Source: Chryseobacterium indologenes (GTDB lineage Bacteria > Bacteroidota > Bacteroidia > Flavobacteriales > Weeksellaceae). Taken from it: a stretch of DNA of 64,000 nt. Under the pieces are notes generated by a model. It had not been told where the DNA came from and did not search any database. It saw only the letters and a list, made by a program, of their open reading frames with translations. Both the position numbers and the translations under genes were made by a program. The stretch lies in contig NZ_CP018786.1 of the NCBI RefSeq assembly GCF_002025665.1, positions 2,170,001-2,234,000 on the forward strand, written 5' to 3'. This document shows, piece by piece, positions 1 through 8,507 of this stretch. Numbering within the stretch: the first letter of the stretch is position 1; every line of letters starts with the position of its first letter.

Positions 1-1
1 A

Positions 2-583
2 AGTTATCCTTTGGCAAAGAATATCAAAAACTTTGGTTTCTTTTCTTATGATACGAATGAAGCACTGCACTTGTCTGATCAGGAAAAGACAATCATTACA
101 GGGTTACTTGACAATATTGGAAATGAACTGAATACCGCTATTGATGAAGTAAGTCAGGACGTTATTGTTTCTTATATGGATGTTCTTCTCAATTACAGCA
201 ACCGTTTTTATAAAAGACAGTTTATCACCAGAAAGGCGGTTAATAATGATTTATTGACCAAAATGGATGTTGTGCTGGAAAACTATTTCAATCAGCAGGA
301 AACATTAAATAAAGGACTTCCTACAGTAGAATTTCTGGCCTCTACACTCAATTTGTCACCTCATTATCTGAGTGATATGCTTCGTAATCTTACAGGATTG
401 AATGCTCAGCAGCATATTCATGAAAAACTGATTGAGAAGGCGAAAGAATATCTTACTACCACAGGTTTTTCTGTATCTGAAGTAGCGTATGCTCTTGGAT
501 TTGAACATCCGCAGTCCTTCAACAAACTGTTTAAAAAGAAAACCGATAAAACACCGTTGAGCTACAGACAGTCTTTTAACTAA
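2..583 (+). CDS. AraC-family transcriptional regulator, C-terminal part (5' end outside window)
   Basis: The reading frame is open from base 2, so the gene starts upstream of the window and only 193 C-terminal residues are visible. A TTG at 11 is not needed as a start. The last ~100 residues carry the double helix-turn-helix of the AraC/XylS family: a first helix pair around LAS..LSPHYLSDMLR and a second around VSEVAYALGFEHPQSFNKLF, ending in the usual P.SYR motif. The visible N-terminal part would belong to a ligand-sensing domain whose class cannot be judged. Nothing downstream on the same strand is clearly its target. A terminator follows at once. Confidence 0.85.
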   Translation, partial: SYPLAKNIKNFGFFSYDTNEALHLSDQEKTIITGLLDNIGNELNTAIDEVSQDVIVSYMDVLLNYSNRFYKRQFITRKAVNNDLLTKMDVVLENYFNQQETLNKGLPTVEFLASTLNLSPHYLSDMLRNLTGLNAQQHIHEKLIEKAKEYLTTTGFSVSEVAYALGFEHPQSFNKLFKKKTDKTPLSYRQSFN

Positions 584-590
584 ATAAATT

Positions 591-625
591 AAAAACACTT
601 GGTTCAAATATCAGGTGTTTTTTAT
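591..625 (+). terminator. Rho-independent terminator after the AraC gene
   Basis: An A-rich stem (AAAAACACTTG) pairs with CAGGTGTTTTT across a ~10 nt loop and runs into a T tract. It lies 8 bases after the AraC stop codon and just before the end of the convergent acetyltransferase gene, so it may work in both directions. Confidence 0.65.
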
Positions 626-635
626 TGTATGCTTT

Positions 636-1247
636 TTAGCCAACACGTTGCTTTTCTTTGATTAAAGCTTCAATTTTACATTTTGCAGTGGTCCATTCAT
701 CATCCAAAATACTGTAATAAGCTGCATTTCTTGTACTACCATCGCTGAGAACTTTGTCTTTACGTAAAATACCTTCAAATACACCACCAATTTTTTCGAT
801 GGCTTTTCTTGATCTGAGGTTATTATCTTTTGTTTTTAATTGTACTCTGTTGGTTTTCAGTACGTCAAAGCAAAAGGTGAGGAGCAGGAGTTTGCATTCA
901 AGGTTGATGGTTGTTCCCCAGAATTCTTTGGTGACCCAGGTCCATCCGATTTCCAGTTTCCGGTCTGCAGGGTAAATTTCAAAAAAGCGTGTGGAACCAA
1001 TCAGCTTTCCGGTTTCTTTATGGCGTATAACAAATGGGTACTGATTTCCAGCTTCTCTTTCTGATAAGGCAAATTCATAGGTTCTATAAAACACTGTTTC
1101 GTCTGAGCAGTCTGTAGGAATTAGTTCCCAGAGTTCTTTATCTGAAGCAGCAGTATATAATTCTTCAAAATGCTGTTTTTCAAGAGGAATTAATTCAATT
1201 GTTTCTCCTTTCAAAATAGTCGGATAGGCAATCCATTTTTCTTTCAT
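636..1247 (-). CDS. GNAT family N-acetyltransferase (RimJ/RimL type)
   Basis: This 203-aa protein has the length and layout of RimL-like GNAT acetyltransferases, which move an acetyl group from acetyl-CoA to a protein N-terminus or a small amine. Visible family traits are the N-terminal strand ETIELIPL, the central strand pair with GKLIGSTRFFEI and KLEIGWTWV, and the late motif NLRSRKAIEKIGGVFEG, which contributes to CoA binding in this family. It is a cytoplasmic monocistronic gene, convergent with the AraC gene and divergent from the MFS gene. The substrate is unknown. Confidence 0.85.
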   Translation of the reverse strand: MKEKWIAYPTILKGETIELIPLEKQHFEELYTAASDKELWELIPTDCSDETVFYRTYEFALSEREAGNQYPFVIRHKETGKLIGSTRFFEIYPADRKLEIGWTWVTKEFWGTTINLECKLLLLTFCFDVLKTNRVQLKTKDNNLRSRKAIEKIGGVFEGILRKDKVLSDGSTRNAAYYSILDDEWTTAKCKIEALIKEKQRVG

Positions 1248-1403
1248 GGTTCATTTTTATAGATCGAAAATAAAAAAAAATGAATATCTGTTTTCAAAAA
1301 ATAAAGTGATTTTCTACCATGATAAGGTCTGAATTTCTGTTATTGGTTAAAATGGAACATAAAAATGACAAAAATGAACTAGATTTTAATGGAGTTGGGT
1401 GTC

Positions 1404-1411
1404 TAAATTTG
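1404..1411 (+). promoter_or_regulatory. Candidate Bacteroidetes -7 box for the YbjJ-like MFS gene
   Basis: TAAATTTG matches TAnnTTTG exactly and lies 28 bases before the ATG at 1440. No clear -33 TTTG element is seen at the usual distance. Confidence 0.4.
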
Positions 1412-1439
1412 CAAAAGGAATTTTTATCACCCTGTTATA

Positions 1440-2597
1440 ATGAACGAGAGAGAATCTTTTAATGCCAAAATGCCAACAGCCTGTTTTTTACTTTTCTTTG
1501 CCCATGGGCTTGTTTTTTCTTCCTGGGCGAGCCGTATTCCTATCATTAAAACAGCGCTTTCCATTAATGAAGCACAATTGGGAACACTTTTGCTTCTTAT
1601 GCCGATAGGACAGCTTTCAACAATGGTTTTGGCTGGAAAACTCATCAGTATCTACGGAAGCAGCGGAATTATTAAAAGATGCTTTATGCTGTATCCTTTT
1701 TTCTTGTTATTAATTGGTTTATCACCTTCATACTGGACATTAGGTGCTGTACTTTTCTTTTTTGGAGTTTCCGGAAACATGTGCAATATTGCCATTAATA
1801 CTCAGGCTATAGAAATAGAATCTATCACGAAAAGAACACTTCTTTCTTCATATCACGGTGCCTGGTGTTTTGCCGGTCTTACAGGGGCAGTCATAGGTTT
1901 GTTGATGATTAATCTCCATGTGGGAACTTTTTATCATTTTGTTATTATTTTCATTCTGGTCGGTATACTTTGGTTTTACAGTACAAAAAATCTGACCAAT
2001 ATTATCCATAAAGCGGAACCTCAAACCAGGTCAATTTTTAAAGCAGTGAATCCTACACTAGTTGGTTTGGGAATGATAGGCTTTCTGAGTATGGCGATTG
2101 AAGGAGCTATGTTCGACTGGAGCGGGGTTTATTTTCAGACTATAGTTAAAGCACCTGAAAACCTTGTTATTCTAGGATATACAAGTTTTATCTTAATGAT
2201 GACTTTAGGTCGTTTTATCGGGAATAAAATCATTGAAAAATATGGAAAAAAGATCGTTCTGCAATGTTGCGGCATATTGATGAGCAGCGGACTTTTTCTA
2301 AGTGTTTTCTTTCCGGAGCTATGGATCTGCATTATTGCTTTTATGATCATTGGCCTTGGAAGTTCCCTGAGTGTGCCTTCCGTTTACAGTACAGTAGGAA
2401 AGGTGAGTACGGTGGCTCCGAGTATTGCTTTATCATTTGTTTCCAGCATATCATTTTTAGGATTTCTGATGGGGCCACCTCTTATCGGATATATTGCAGA
2501 AAGTTTTGATCTTAGGTATTCATACAGTCTTTTTGCCTGCTTTGGAATTTTGCTGGCGATTATGGCGGGTCAGATGAAAGTCTTCAGGAAATCATAA
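1440..2597 (+). CDS. MFS transporter, YbjJ-like
   Basis: This 385-aa integral membrane protein has about 12 hydrophobic segments. The N-terminal stretch with FFAHGLVFSSWASRIPIIK is typical of the YbjJ/FucP-like branch of the major facilitator superfamily. A GRFIGNKIIEKYGKK loop lies in the second half, equivalent to the MFS A-motif. It probably moves a small solute across the inner membrane by proton coupling; the substrate cannot be read from the sequence. The gene stands alone, 192 bases from the divergent acetyltransferase and 121 bases before an AraC gene that might control it. Confidence 0.8.
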   Translation: MNERESFNAKMPTACFLLFFAHGLVFSSWASRIPIIKTALSINEAQLGTLLLLMPIGQLSTMVLAGKLISIYGSSGIIKRCFMLYPFFLLLIGLSPSYWTLGAVLFFFGVSGNMCNIAINTQAIEIESITKRTLLSSYHGAWCFAGLTGAVIGLLMINLHVGTFYHFVIIFILVGILWFYSTKNLTNIIHKAEPQTRSIFKAVNPTLVGLGMIGFLSMAIEGAMFDWSGVYFQTIVKAPENLVILGYTSFILMMTLGRFIGNKIIEKYGKKIVLQCCGILMSSGLFLSVFFPELWICIIAFMIIGLGSSLSVPSVYSTVGKVSTVAPSIALSFVSSISFLGFLMGPPLIGYIAESFDLRYSYSLFACFGILLAIMAGQMKVFRKS

Positions 2598-2718
2598 TCA
2601 ATTTCTTTTTAAGGGATTTTTGACATCTTTTAAGCGTTTTTTGGCATGTTCTGGTTCATGGTCTTTGTCTAATCTTACATTTTAAAATACTTTTTATCTT
2701 TATTAAAAATTTCCTTTT

Positions 2719-3576
2719 ATGAAACCAGTCTCAGGAATTGTATCAGAATCTGTTATTGACCATTCTTTTTCTGTAAAACGATTGGAAGATGATCTACCGT
2801 ATTTAGTGGATTTTGTGAGACTTAATTATCATCATATTGTAATCATTGAAAAGGGTAAAGGAGTACTGGTGATTGATGAGCATTCTTTTGATATTGCAGA
2901 TCATGAAATTTTTTTACTCTCCAAAGGTCAGATCTGCAGATTTGAAAATGATTCTGAAGTCTGTGGTTATCATATTTCCTTCGGAGACTGTTTCTGGGAA
3001 AGAGTCCCTTCCAGTGCCAGCAATTGCAAGGCAGTTTTGTTTAATAATGCTGCTGCGAATCAAAAACTGATCCCGGATCAAACCGAAACAGATGAATTTT
3101 TAAGCTTATTTAAAAGCTTACTAACGGAATATAAAACGGAATCTTATACCAACCAGATGGATGTTCTGGCTGCCTACCTAAAAATTATAATGATCAAGCT
3201 GGCGAATGTAAAAATGATAAGAGAAGAAACTTTTGACAGCCAGGATTATATCATTTACCGCAAGTTTATGGAATTATTGAGTAGTCAGTATCACAGCCTT
3301 CATGCTGTGAATGACTATTCAGAGAGGTTGAATATTACACCAAGAAGGTTGAGTGAATTGTGTAAGCGTTGTTCTGATAAAAGTGCCAAAGAAATCATCA
3401 ACGGGCAGATTATCGCGGAAGCCAAAAGACTTCTTCAGTTCAGTTCCCATTCTGTTAAAGAGATTGCTTATCAGCTTCATTTCGGTACATCAGAACAGTT
3501 CAGCCATTTCTTTAAAAAAAGTACGGAAATATCTCCTGCCAACTATCGCAGTAAGTTCATGCATATTGGAGTATAG
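2719..3576 (+). CDS. AraC-family transcriptional regulator with cupin-like sensor domain
   Basis: This is a full-length 285-aa AraC/XylS regulator. Residues ~20-130 look like the cupin-type sensing domain (HHIVIIEKGKGVLVIDEHSFDI, then a short-strand pattern), and residues ~185-282 hold the two helix-turn-helix motifs (LNITPRRLSELCKRC and VKEIAYQLHFGTSEQFSHFFKK) ending in P.NYR. It is followed after 91 bases by an HD-domain enzyme on the same strand, and the preceding gene is an MFS transporter. Either could be a target. It is a paralogue of the AraC gene at 6263. Confidence 0.88.
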   Translation: MKPVSGIVSESVIDHSFSVKRLEDDLPYLVDFVRLNYHHIVIIEKGKGVLVIDEHSFDIADHEIFLLSKGQICRFENDSEVCGYHISFGDCFWERVPSSASNCKAVLFNNAAANQKLIPDQTETDEFLSLFKSLLTEYKTESYTNQMDVLAAYLKIIMIKLANVKMIREETFDSQDYIIYRKFMELLSSQYHSLHAVNDYSERLNITPRRLSELCKRCSDKSAKEIINGQIIAEAKRLLQFSSHSVKEIAYQLHFGTSEQFSHFFKKSTEISPANYRSKFMHIGV

Positions 3577-3640
3577 TTTCGACAGAAATTTTGACATCTC
3601 ATCGGTATTTATTGCTATTCTCAGACCTCTCCAATCAGGA

Positions 3641-3648
3641 TATCTTTG
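3641..3648 (+). promoter_or_regulatory. Candidate -7 box for the HD-domain gene
   Basis: TATCTTTG matches TAnnTTTG and lies 19 bases before the ATG at 3668. This suggests the HD gene has its own promoter rather than relying only on read-through from the AraC gene. Confidence 0.4.
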
Positions 3649-3667
3649 GATAAAAATATATAAAGAT

Positions 3668-4318
3668 ATGTCAGTACATCGTATAAAAGAAGTTGCGGGA
3701 ATCATCATCCCGGACAGTAAAATTGCAACCGAAGCCACAGAACTTCTCCTGGAACACGGAACGGAGTTTATTTACAATCACTCTCTGCGTGTTTTCCTTT
3801 TTTCATCATTAAATGCTAAGCGTGAAAACAAAGCTCATGACTCGGAATTATTGTATGTAGCATCTGTGTTTCATGATCTGGGACTTGTTTCTCATTACAG
3901 CAGCACTGATCTGAGATTTGAGGTAGACGGAGCCAATGCAGCCAGAGACTTTTTGAAAGGCCATGGTATTGCTCAGGATAAACTTCAGCTCGTTTGGGAT
4001 GCCATTGCACTTCACACTACCATTGGAATTGCAGAACATAAAGAAAATGAGGTTGCTTTAATGTATTCAGGAGTGGGATTGGATGTGATGGGAGAAGGAT
4101 ATGAAAACCTGAGTGCAGAACATCGGGAAGAGATTATCAGAGCATTTCCGAGAAATGATTTCAAAAAGAAGATTATTCCTACATTTTTCGGTGGTTTTGA
4201 ACATAAAACAGAAACTACTTTCGGAAATATAAAAGCAGATGTCTGCGCCTTCATGATCCCGAATTTTGAAAGAAAAAACTTCTGCGACTGTATTTTACAT
4301 TCTCCTTGGTCTGAATAG
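3668..4318 (+). CDS. HD-domain metal-dependent hydrolase (cyanamide hydratase-like)
   Basis: The protein is 216 aa from the ATG at 3668. The open frame extends further upstream but overlaps the AraC gene, so this start is preferred. It carries the HD signature: an early histidine in NHSLRVF, the HD pair in SVFHDLGLV, and a later histidine in AIALHTTIG, which together bind a divalent metal. The segment RFEVDGANAARDFL is typical of the HD subgroup that includes fungal cyanamide hydratase Ddi2 and many uncharacterised bacterial proteins. It is likely cytoplasmic, with no signal peptide. The substrate is not known and the family resemblance does not prove cyanamide activity. Confidence 0.75.
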   Translation: MSVHRIKEVAGIIIPDSKIATEATELLLEHGTEFIYNHSLRVFLFSSLNAKRENKAHDSELLYVASVFHDLGLVSHYSSTDLRFEVDGANAARDFLKGHGIAQDKLQLVWDAIALHTTIGIAEHKENEVALMYSGVGLDVMGEGYENLSAEHREEIIRAFPRNDFKKKIIPTFFGGFEHKTETTFGNIKADVCAFMIPNFERKNFCDCILHSPWSE

Positions 4319-4344
4319 GTAAACAGTTCTTTCAAAAAATATAA

Positions 4345-4374
4345 AGCCCCGGCCTTTCTAAGAGGGTCAGGGCT
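4345..4374. terminator. Possible bidirectional terminator between convergent genes
   Basis: AGCCC pairs with GGGCT, with an imperfect GC-rich inner stem, in the 68-base gap between the HD gene and the NTF2-like gene. A-rich sequence on the left supplies a T-rich stretch for the minus strand. Confidence 0.4.
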
Positions 4375-4386
4375 GTTATATACTGT

Positions 4387-4776
4387 TTATATCCAGTTTT
4401 CAATAAGATGAAGCCACAGCGCTTTTTCCTTATCGAGCAGAAAGACCGCTGATGATTTTCTTTTAGTTATGATTTCTCCTGTGACTTGTGTTTCAATATA
4501 GGTCGCAAGTCCGTGATCGTCAGAATGGCTGACTTCAATATTTTCCACCTGAATACTTCGCTCTGGAAATTTCCCAAATACGGTGGGAAGCCAGTCTCCA
4601 AGCATAGAAAAGGCAACAGTATCTCCGTTTCCATTAATCATTTTAAAGTCTTGTGAAAATCCGGCTAATAACTCTTGATAAAGGCTTTCCTGATTTTTGA
4701 TTTTCCCCTGAAACCATTTTTCGATATTTCGGTGAAATTCTTCTATTTCCCAAATGATCTTTTCTGTATTGCTCAT
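4387..4776 (-). CDS. NTF2-like/SnoaL-like (DUF4440-type) protein
   Basis: This 129-aa soluble protein has the length and alternating helix-strand pattern of the NTF2/SnoaL fold: an N-terminal helix (IWEIEEFHRNIEKWFQG), then strands through FKMINGNGDTVAF, IEVSHSDDHGLATYIETQV, and a C-terminal WLHLIENWI. Such proteins are often small enzymes, binding proteins or stress-related proteins; no catalytic residue can be assigned. It lies 38 bases downstream of the drug-exporter gene on the same strand, but the first gene of that pair is the exporter, so the two may share a transcript. Confidence 0.65.
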   Translation of the reverse strand: MSNTEKIIWEIEEFHRNIEKWFQGKIKNQESLYQELLAGFSQDFKMINGNGDTVAFSMLGDWLPTVFGKFPERSIQVENIEVSHSDDHGLATYIETQVTGEIITKRKSSAVFLLDKEKALWLHLIENWI

Positions 4777-4814
4777 TGTTAAATGTATTATATTTTTTGA
4801 TTTAAACTTATCTT

Positions 4815-6191
4815 TCAGTCAATAATTTTCCTTAATCTGTTTCCTGCCCAAAGCCCAGCCAGCTGAAAAAGACCTATCATTCCTATAGCGGCTGCAAATG
4901 CTTCTGTGAATCCCAGAATTGGGATCAGATTAAAAAACAGTGTACCAATAATAGCTCCTCCGGTTACACTCCCAATTTGAATTCCTATGCTTACCAACCC
5001 TGAGGCTTGTCCAGCTTTATCTTTAGAAACCAAAGAAATAGCCGTCCGCATCATGACCGGCATAATGGTACCATGTCCAAATCCTGCAATAAACAGGGTC
5101 AGAAATGTGAGAAAAGAGGGTTTCTGCTGAAAATAAAAAGTAACCGCACTCATCAGAAAGCCTGTCGTCAATAGACCTAATCCTAAGTAGATCATTTTGG
5201 ATGCTGTCAGTTGTAATCTGGAAGTAATTAAGGGTGCCAGAAAAAAAGCAAGACCATAAGGAATGATGGCAAATCCTGTCTGCATTGTATTTTGATGAAG
5301 AAACTCCTGAAGGTAATAAGGATAGCAAATAAACAAACCTGCCGTGAAATTATAAAAGAAAATAATCAGAAGACTTAATGCAAAAGGTTTCTGCAGCAAC
5401 AAAGCCGGATCTATAAGGATCGGACGATTATCTTGAAGCTGTACAGTTTCATATTTTAAAAATGAAATTAATAATACAATTCCGGCAATAAGAATTCCGA
5501 AAATCCACCATGCCCATCCGAATTTCTGACCAAAAATAAGAGGGCAGATGAGCATGAGTAATGCAAGGATTAATAACAAAGCTCCCACAAAATCTATCTC
5601 TGTTTGCTCTTTCTTAGTACCGTTATCCATTGTAAAATGGATCCCGAGAATGCAGATCATCGTAATCGGTACATTCACAAGAAATACCATTTCCCAGGAA
5701 AAATTTCCCCAATGCATGCTTAAAAGAATTCCCCCAAATAACTGTCCGATCACCGAAGCAAGGCCAAATACCGAACTAAAGAGACTGACAGCTTTAGGTT
5801 GTTCCTGACTGTTGAAAAGGTCTTTTATCGAAGCTAATACCTGTGGAGCAAGCAATGATGCGCCAATACCCTGAAAAAGTCTGAAAATAATCAACCATTT
5901 AACATCCGGAGAAAAAGCGCAGGCAAGAGATGAAAACAGGAAAGTGTATAGTCCTGATATAAAAACTTTTTTGCGACCGTAAATATCACCCAGACGTCCG
6001 CCACAAACAACAAGTGCCGCATAAGTGAGTCCATAAATGGCTATAACCATCTGAAGCTGATGATCACTGGCATTCAATGCTTTTTTGATGGAAGGCAGAG
6101 CCATATTGACAATAAAATAATCCAGTGGTGAAAGAAAAGCACCCGCAATCAAAAAATTGAGTGCGTGCCACCGTTTCGGATGTACATTCAT
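4815..6191 (-). CDS. MFS drug exporter, DHA2 (EmrB/QacA) type
   Basis: This 458-aa inner membrane protein has about 14 hydrophobic segments. Its MFS motif A is in GGRLGDIYGRKKVF (residues ~65-80), and motif C-like glycine/proline-rich sequence follows (FRLFQGIGASLLAP, typical of the DHA2 family). These proton antiporters expel hydrophobic cations, dyes or antibiotics. The gene is divergent from an AraC regulator whose start lies 72 bases away, a layout common for a regulator and the pump it controls. The start at 6191 is nearly on top of a candidate -7 box. Confidence 0.87.
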   Translation of the reverse strand: MNVHPKRWHALNFLIAGAFLSPLDYFIVNMALPSIKKALNASDHQLQMVIAIYGLTYAALVVCGGRLGDIYGRKKVFISGLYTFLFSSLACAFSPDVKWLIIFRLFQGIGASLLAPQVLASIKDLFNSQEQPKAVSLFSSVFGLASVIGQLFGGILLSMHWGNFSWEMVFLVNVPITMICILGIHFTMDNGTKKEQTEIDFVGALLLILALLMLICPLIFGQKFGWAWWIFGILIAGIVLLISFLKYETVQLQDNRPILIDPALLLQKPFALSLLIIFFYNFTAGLFICYPYYLQEFLHQNTMQTGFAIIPYGLAFFLAPLITSRLQLTASKMIYLGLGLLTTGFLMSAVTFYFQQKPSFLTFLTLFIAGFGHGTIMPVMMRTAISLVSKDKAGQASGLVSIGIQIGSVTGGAIIGTLFFNLIPILGFTEAFAAAIGMIGLFQLAGLWAGNRLRKIID

Positions 6192-6202
6192 ATTTTTTTA
6201 TG

Positions 6203-6210
6203 CAAAATTA
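6203..6210 (-). promoter_or_regulatory. Candidate -7 box for the drug exporter
   Basis: On the minus strand this reads TAATTTTG, matching TAnnTTTG, only 12 bases before the ATG. A transcript from here would have almost no leader. Confidence 0.35.
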
Positions 6211-6215
6211 CCCGC

Positions 6216-6243
6216 TTTGTGTTCTGTTAAAATTGTACTTTTG
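6216..6243 (+). promoter_or_regulatory. Candidate promoter for the AraC gene at 6263
   Basis: TTTG at 6216-6219 and TACTTTTG at 6236-6243 resemble the -33 and -7 elements of Bacteroidetes promoters. The 16-base spacing is somewhat short. It faces the exporter promoter, so one bound regulator could touch both. Confidence 0.4.
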
Positions 6244-6262
6244 GAGGAAAATACAGTGTATC

Positions 6263-7108
6263 ATGAAAGGATTACCTCTTGAAGAGATTAATGTAAGAGA
6301 ATTAGAGCTGAAAGAAGAGATTGTATTTAAAACAAACACTTTTCTTTCATTCATTTATATTGTCAAAGGAAAAGGAACGCTTACTTATGATGGGCGAAAC
6401 ATTAATTTTTCTCAGGGTAAGCTTTTCATTATTCCACAGCAGGAAGTGTATCGTTTTGAAAGTGATGCTGCTCGGCTCATCAACATTCAGTGTCCGGTGG
6501 AATTTATTGATAAAATCCGTCTGGAAGCAGACCGTATTGAAAGTTGTGAGAATTTGTATAAGTTACAATATATCAGCCATAATTATCATGCAAGAGCAGG
6601 GTGCGTTTTCAGAAATAACAATGATGAACATTTTGCAGAAACCCTTATTCTGCAAATTGCGAATGAATTCAAAAATAAGGCGGAAGATTATCTGATTATC
6701 AGAAATTGCATGTCGATCCTTCTGAACCTGATTGCCCGGAATATCATTCGGAGTGAAACTTCAGATCTGCAGGAAAACCGGAAAGCTTTTTCCATCATGA
6801 AGATCATAGCTTATATTCAACAACATATAAAGGATCGGGATAAGACAGGAATTCAGACCATTGCCGATCATTTTGGAATTTCCGGGAATTATTTCGGAGA
6901 ATATTTTAAACAACAGACTGGAATTTCTTATCAGGATTATCTGCTGGACTATAGATTGAAACTGGTCGAAACCTATTTAAAATACAGCAGTGTCAGGTTA
7001 AGTGAGATTGCTTATGAACTCCAGTTCAGTGATGAAAGCCACCTTTCCAAACTTTTCAAAAAATATAGAGGAGTAACTCCCGGAGAATACAGGAAAAGTT
7101 TCAAATAG
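6263..7108 (+). CDS. AraC-family regulator divergent from the drug exporter
   Basis: The protein has 281 residues from the ATG at 6263. An upstream extension of the frame would run into the divergent exporter gene and its promoter, so it is rejected. A cupin-like N-terminal half (residues ~25-85, with SFIYIVKGKGTLTYDG and KLFIIPQQEVYRFES) is followed by the C-terminal double helix-turn-helix (IADHFGISGNYFGEYFKQQ and LSEIAYELQFSDESHLSKLF), ending P.EYRK. Its placement suggests it senses a toxic compound and controls the adjacent DHA2 exporter. Confidence 0.87.
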   Translation: MKGLPLEEINVRELELKEEIVFKTNTFLSFIYIVKGKGTLTYDGRNINFSQGKLFIIPQQEVYRFESDAARLINIQCPVEFIDKIRLEADRIESCENLYKLQYISHNYHARAGCVFRNNNDEHFAETLILQIANEFKNKAEDYLIIRNCMSILLNLIARNIIRSETSDLQENRKAFSIMKIIAYIQQHIKDRDKTGIQTIADHFGISGNYFGEYFKQQTGISYQDYLLDYRLKLVETYLKYSSVRLSEIAYELQFSDESHLSKLFKKYRGVTPGEYRKSFK

Positions 7109-7152
7109 ATCAATTTTGAAGTAAAGTTTTTTACTAAGGTTTAATTAAACTC

Positions 7153-7196
7153 ATAAAAATATAAAGTTAACTATATAGTTAACTTTATATTTTTAT
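7153..7196. promoter_or_regulatory. 44-bp perfect palindrome, likely MarR operator
   Basis: The centre AGTTAACTATATAGTTAACT is flanked by matching AT arms, making a perfect 44-bp palindrome with no loop. It ends at the TATATTTG -7 box of the MarR gene. A MarR dimer binding here would block polymerase, so autorepression is likely. MarR-family operators are typically palindromes of 16-20 bp; this one is longer. Confidence 0.7.
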
Positions 7197-7203
7197 ATAT
7201 TTG
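7196..7203 (+). promoter_or_regulatory. -7 box of the marR operon
   Basis: TATATTTG matches TAnnTTTG, 18 bases before the ATG at 7221, and overlaps the right end of the palindrome by one base. Confidence 0.5.
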
Positions 7204-7220
7204 CTGTAAATATATTTCAG

Positions 7221-7715
7221 ATGGATTTTGACTTTATTAAAGAACTAGGCTATAAAGCTTTGGATAGCAGGTTGAAAAGGATCAGTGACCGAATGTCTCA
7301 CGATGTCCGGAAATTTTATAAAGAATTTGGAATTGATGTGGAACCCAATTGGTATCTGGTTTTTATGCTGTTGCAAAAAAAGGGTGAAATTTCAATTACG
7401 GATATTGCTGAGCCTTTGGGATATTCGCATCCATCCGTTGTGGTTATCGTTAAAAAAATGAACGAAAGCGGTTATGTTATCATCAAAAAAGACCGTATGG
7501 ATAAACGGAAACAGATCATTTCATTATCTCCCAAAGCTATTGAAATGCTTCCTCAGCTTGAGCAGATCTGGGACAGTTGTGAAAAAGCAATTCTGAAGGT
7601 ATTATCAGAAGATCTTTCGATTTTCGCTTATCTGGATCATATTGATCAGGAATTAAAAAATGAATCTTTTCACCACAGGTTTAAACAGGAATATTTAAAA
7701 TCAATTCAATCATGA
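7221..7715 (+). CDS. MarR-family transcriptional regulator
   Basis: This is a 164-aa protein of MarR length and layout. Helices lead to a winged helix-turn-helix at residues ~58-105 (ISITDIAEPLGYSHPSVVVIVKKM), followed by a wing with the conserved D.R...I motif (KKDRMDKRKQIISLSPKA). It is cytoplasmic and DNA binding, probably released by a small ligand. The gene overlaps the next one by four bases (ATGA), so the two are translationally coupled, and a large palindrome sits on its promoter. Confidence 0.88.
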   Translation: MDFDFIKELGYKALDSRLKRISDRMSHDVRKFYKEFGIDVEPNWYLVFMLLQKKGEISITDIAEPLGYSHPSVVVIVKKMNESGYVIIKKDRMDKRKQIISLSPKAIEMLPQLEQIWDSCEKAILKVLSEDLSIFAYLDHIDQELKNESFHHRFKQEYLKSIQS

Positions 7716-8476
7716 AAGCATTAATTCTCGTTACAGCATTTCTTTTTTCCACGAATCTGATTTCGGCAACGGAAACGAAAATCATGATCAGAGCCAAAGC
7801 AAGAGATGCGAAGTTTATCGGAACTTCATTGGGTGGAGCTCATATTATCATCAGAAACAAGCTTAATCAAAGAATTCTGGCAGAAGGAAATACCGCTGGA
7901 AGCACAGGAAATACCGATCTGATTATGAAAATACCCAAAATCAGAGGAAACACCATTGCAGACGAACAGACAGGAGGTTTTATGGCTGCCATAGATATTG
8001 ATGAACCTACATTTGTGAATATAGAAGTGATTTCTCCTTTGAATAGCAAGCAGGCTCAGGCAGTGGTAAGTACAGAACTATGGCTAATTCCCGGGAAACA
8101 TATTCTTGGGGAAGGAATAATCCTTGAGATTCCTGGGTATATTATTGATATTCTGAAACCAAGAACCCATCAGTATATTGCCCTGAAAAGTATTAAAGAT
8201 AAGCCTTTCCTATTTCAGGCAAATATTGTGATGATGTGCGGATGTGTCATTGATAAAGGAGGAGTATGGAATTCCGATGAAATAGAAGTGAAAGGAATTC
8301 TGAAGAAAGACGGAAAATGGGTAAAGAATATTGATATGTCTTTAGTTTCAACCAATCTTTTTGAAGGAAATCACATAATCAATTCTCCGGGAAATTATGA
8401 GTTTGTTCTGTATGCCTATCATGAAAAAACCGGAAATACCGGCGTAGATAAGGTCAATTATGTAGTTTTTGAATAA
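7712..8476 (+). CDS. Exported protein of unknown function, coupled to MarR
   Basis: I do not recognise this 254-aa protein. It opens with a clear signal peptide (MKALILVTAFLFSTNLISA, cut probably near residue 19-20). The mature part is rich in short strands and repeated K/I/D patterns, which fits a beta-sandwich periplasmic or secreted protein. One CGC motif (MMCGCVIDKGG, near residue 175) could bind metal or form a disulphide. Its start overlaps the stop of the MarR gene, so it should be made under control of that regulator. A sensor, binding protein or detoxification factor are all possible. Confidence 0.7.
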   Translation: MKALILVTAFLFSTNLISATETKIMIRAKARDAKFIGTSLGGAHIIIRNKLNQRILAEGNTAGSTGNTDLIMKIPKIRGNTIADEQTGGFMAAIDIDEPTFVNIEVISPLNSKQAQAVVSTELWLIPGKHILGEGIILEIPGYIIDILKPRTHQYIALKSIKDKPFLFQANIVMMCGCVIDKGGVWNSDEIEVKGILKKDGKWVKNIDMSLVSTNLFEGNHIINSPGNYEFVLYAYHEKTGNTGVDKVNYVVFE

Positions 8477-8507
8477 ACGAATTAAATGAAAAAGATTATC
8501 TCCAAGG

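Noticed and set aside
3353..3667. Long upstream extension of the HD-domain gene
   Set aside because: The extension overlaps the AraC gene in another frame. A -7 box and an ATG at 3668 explain the real start.
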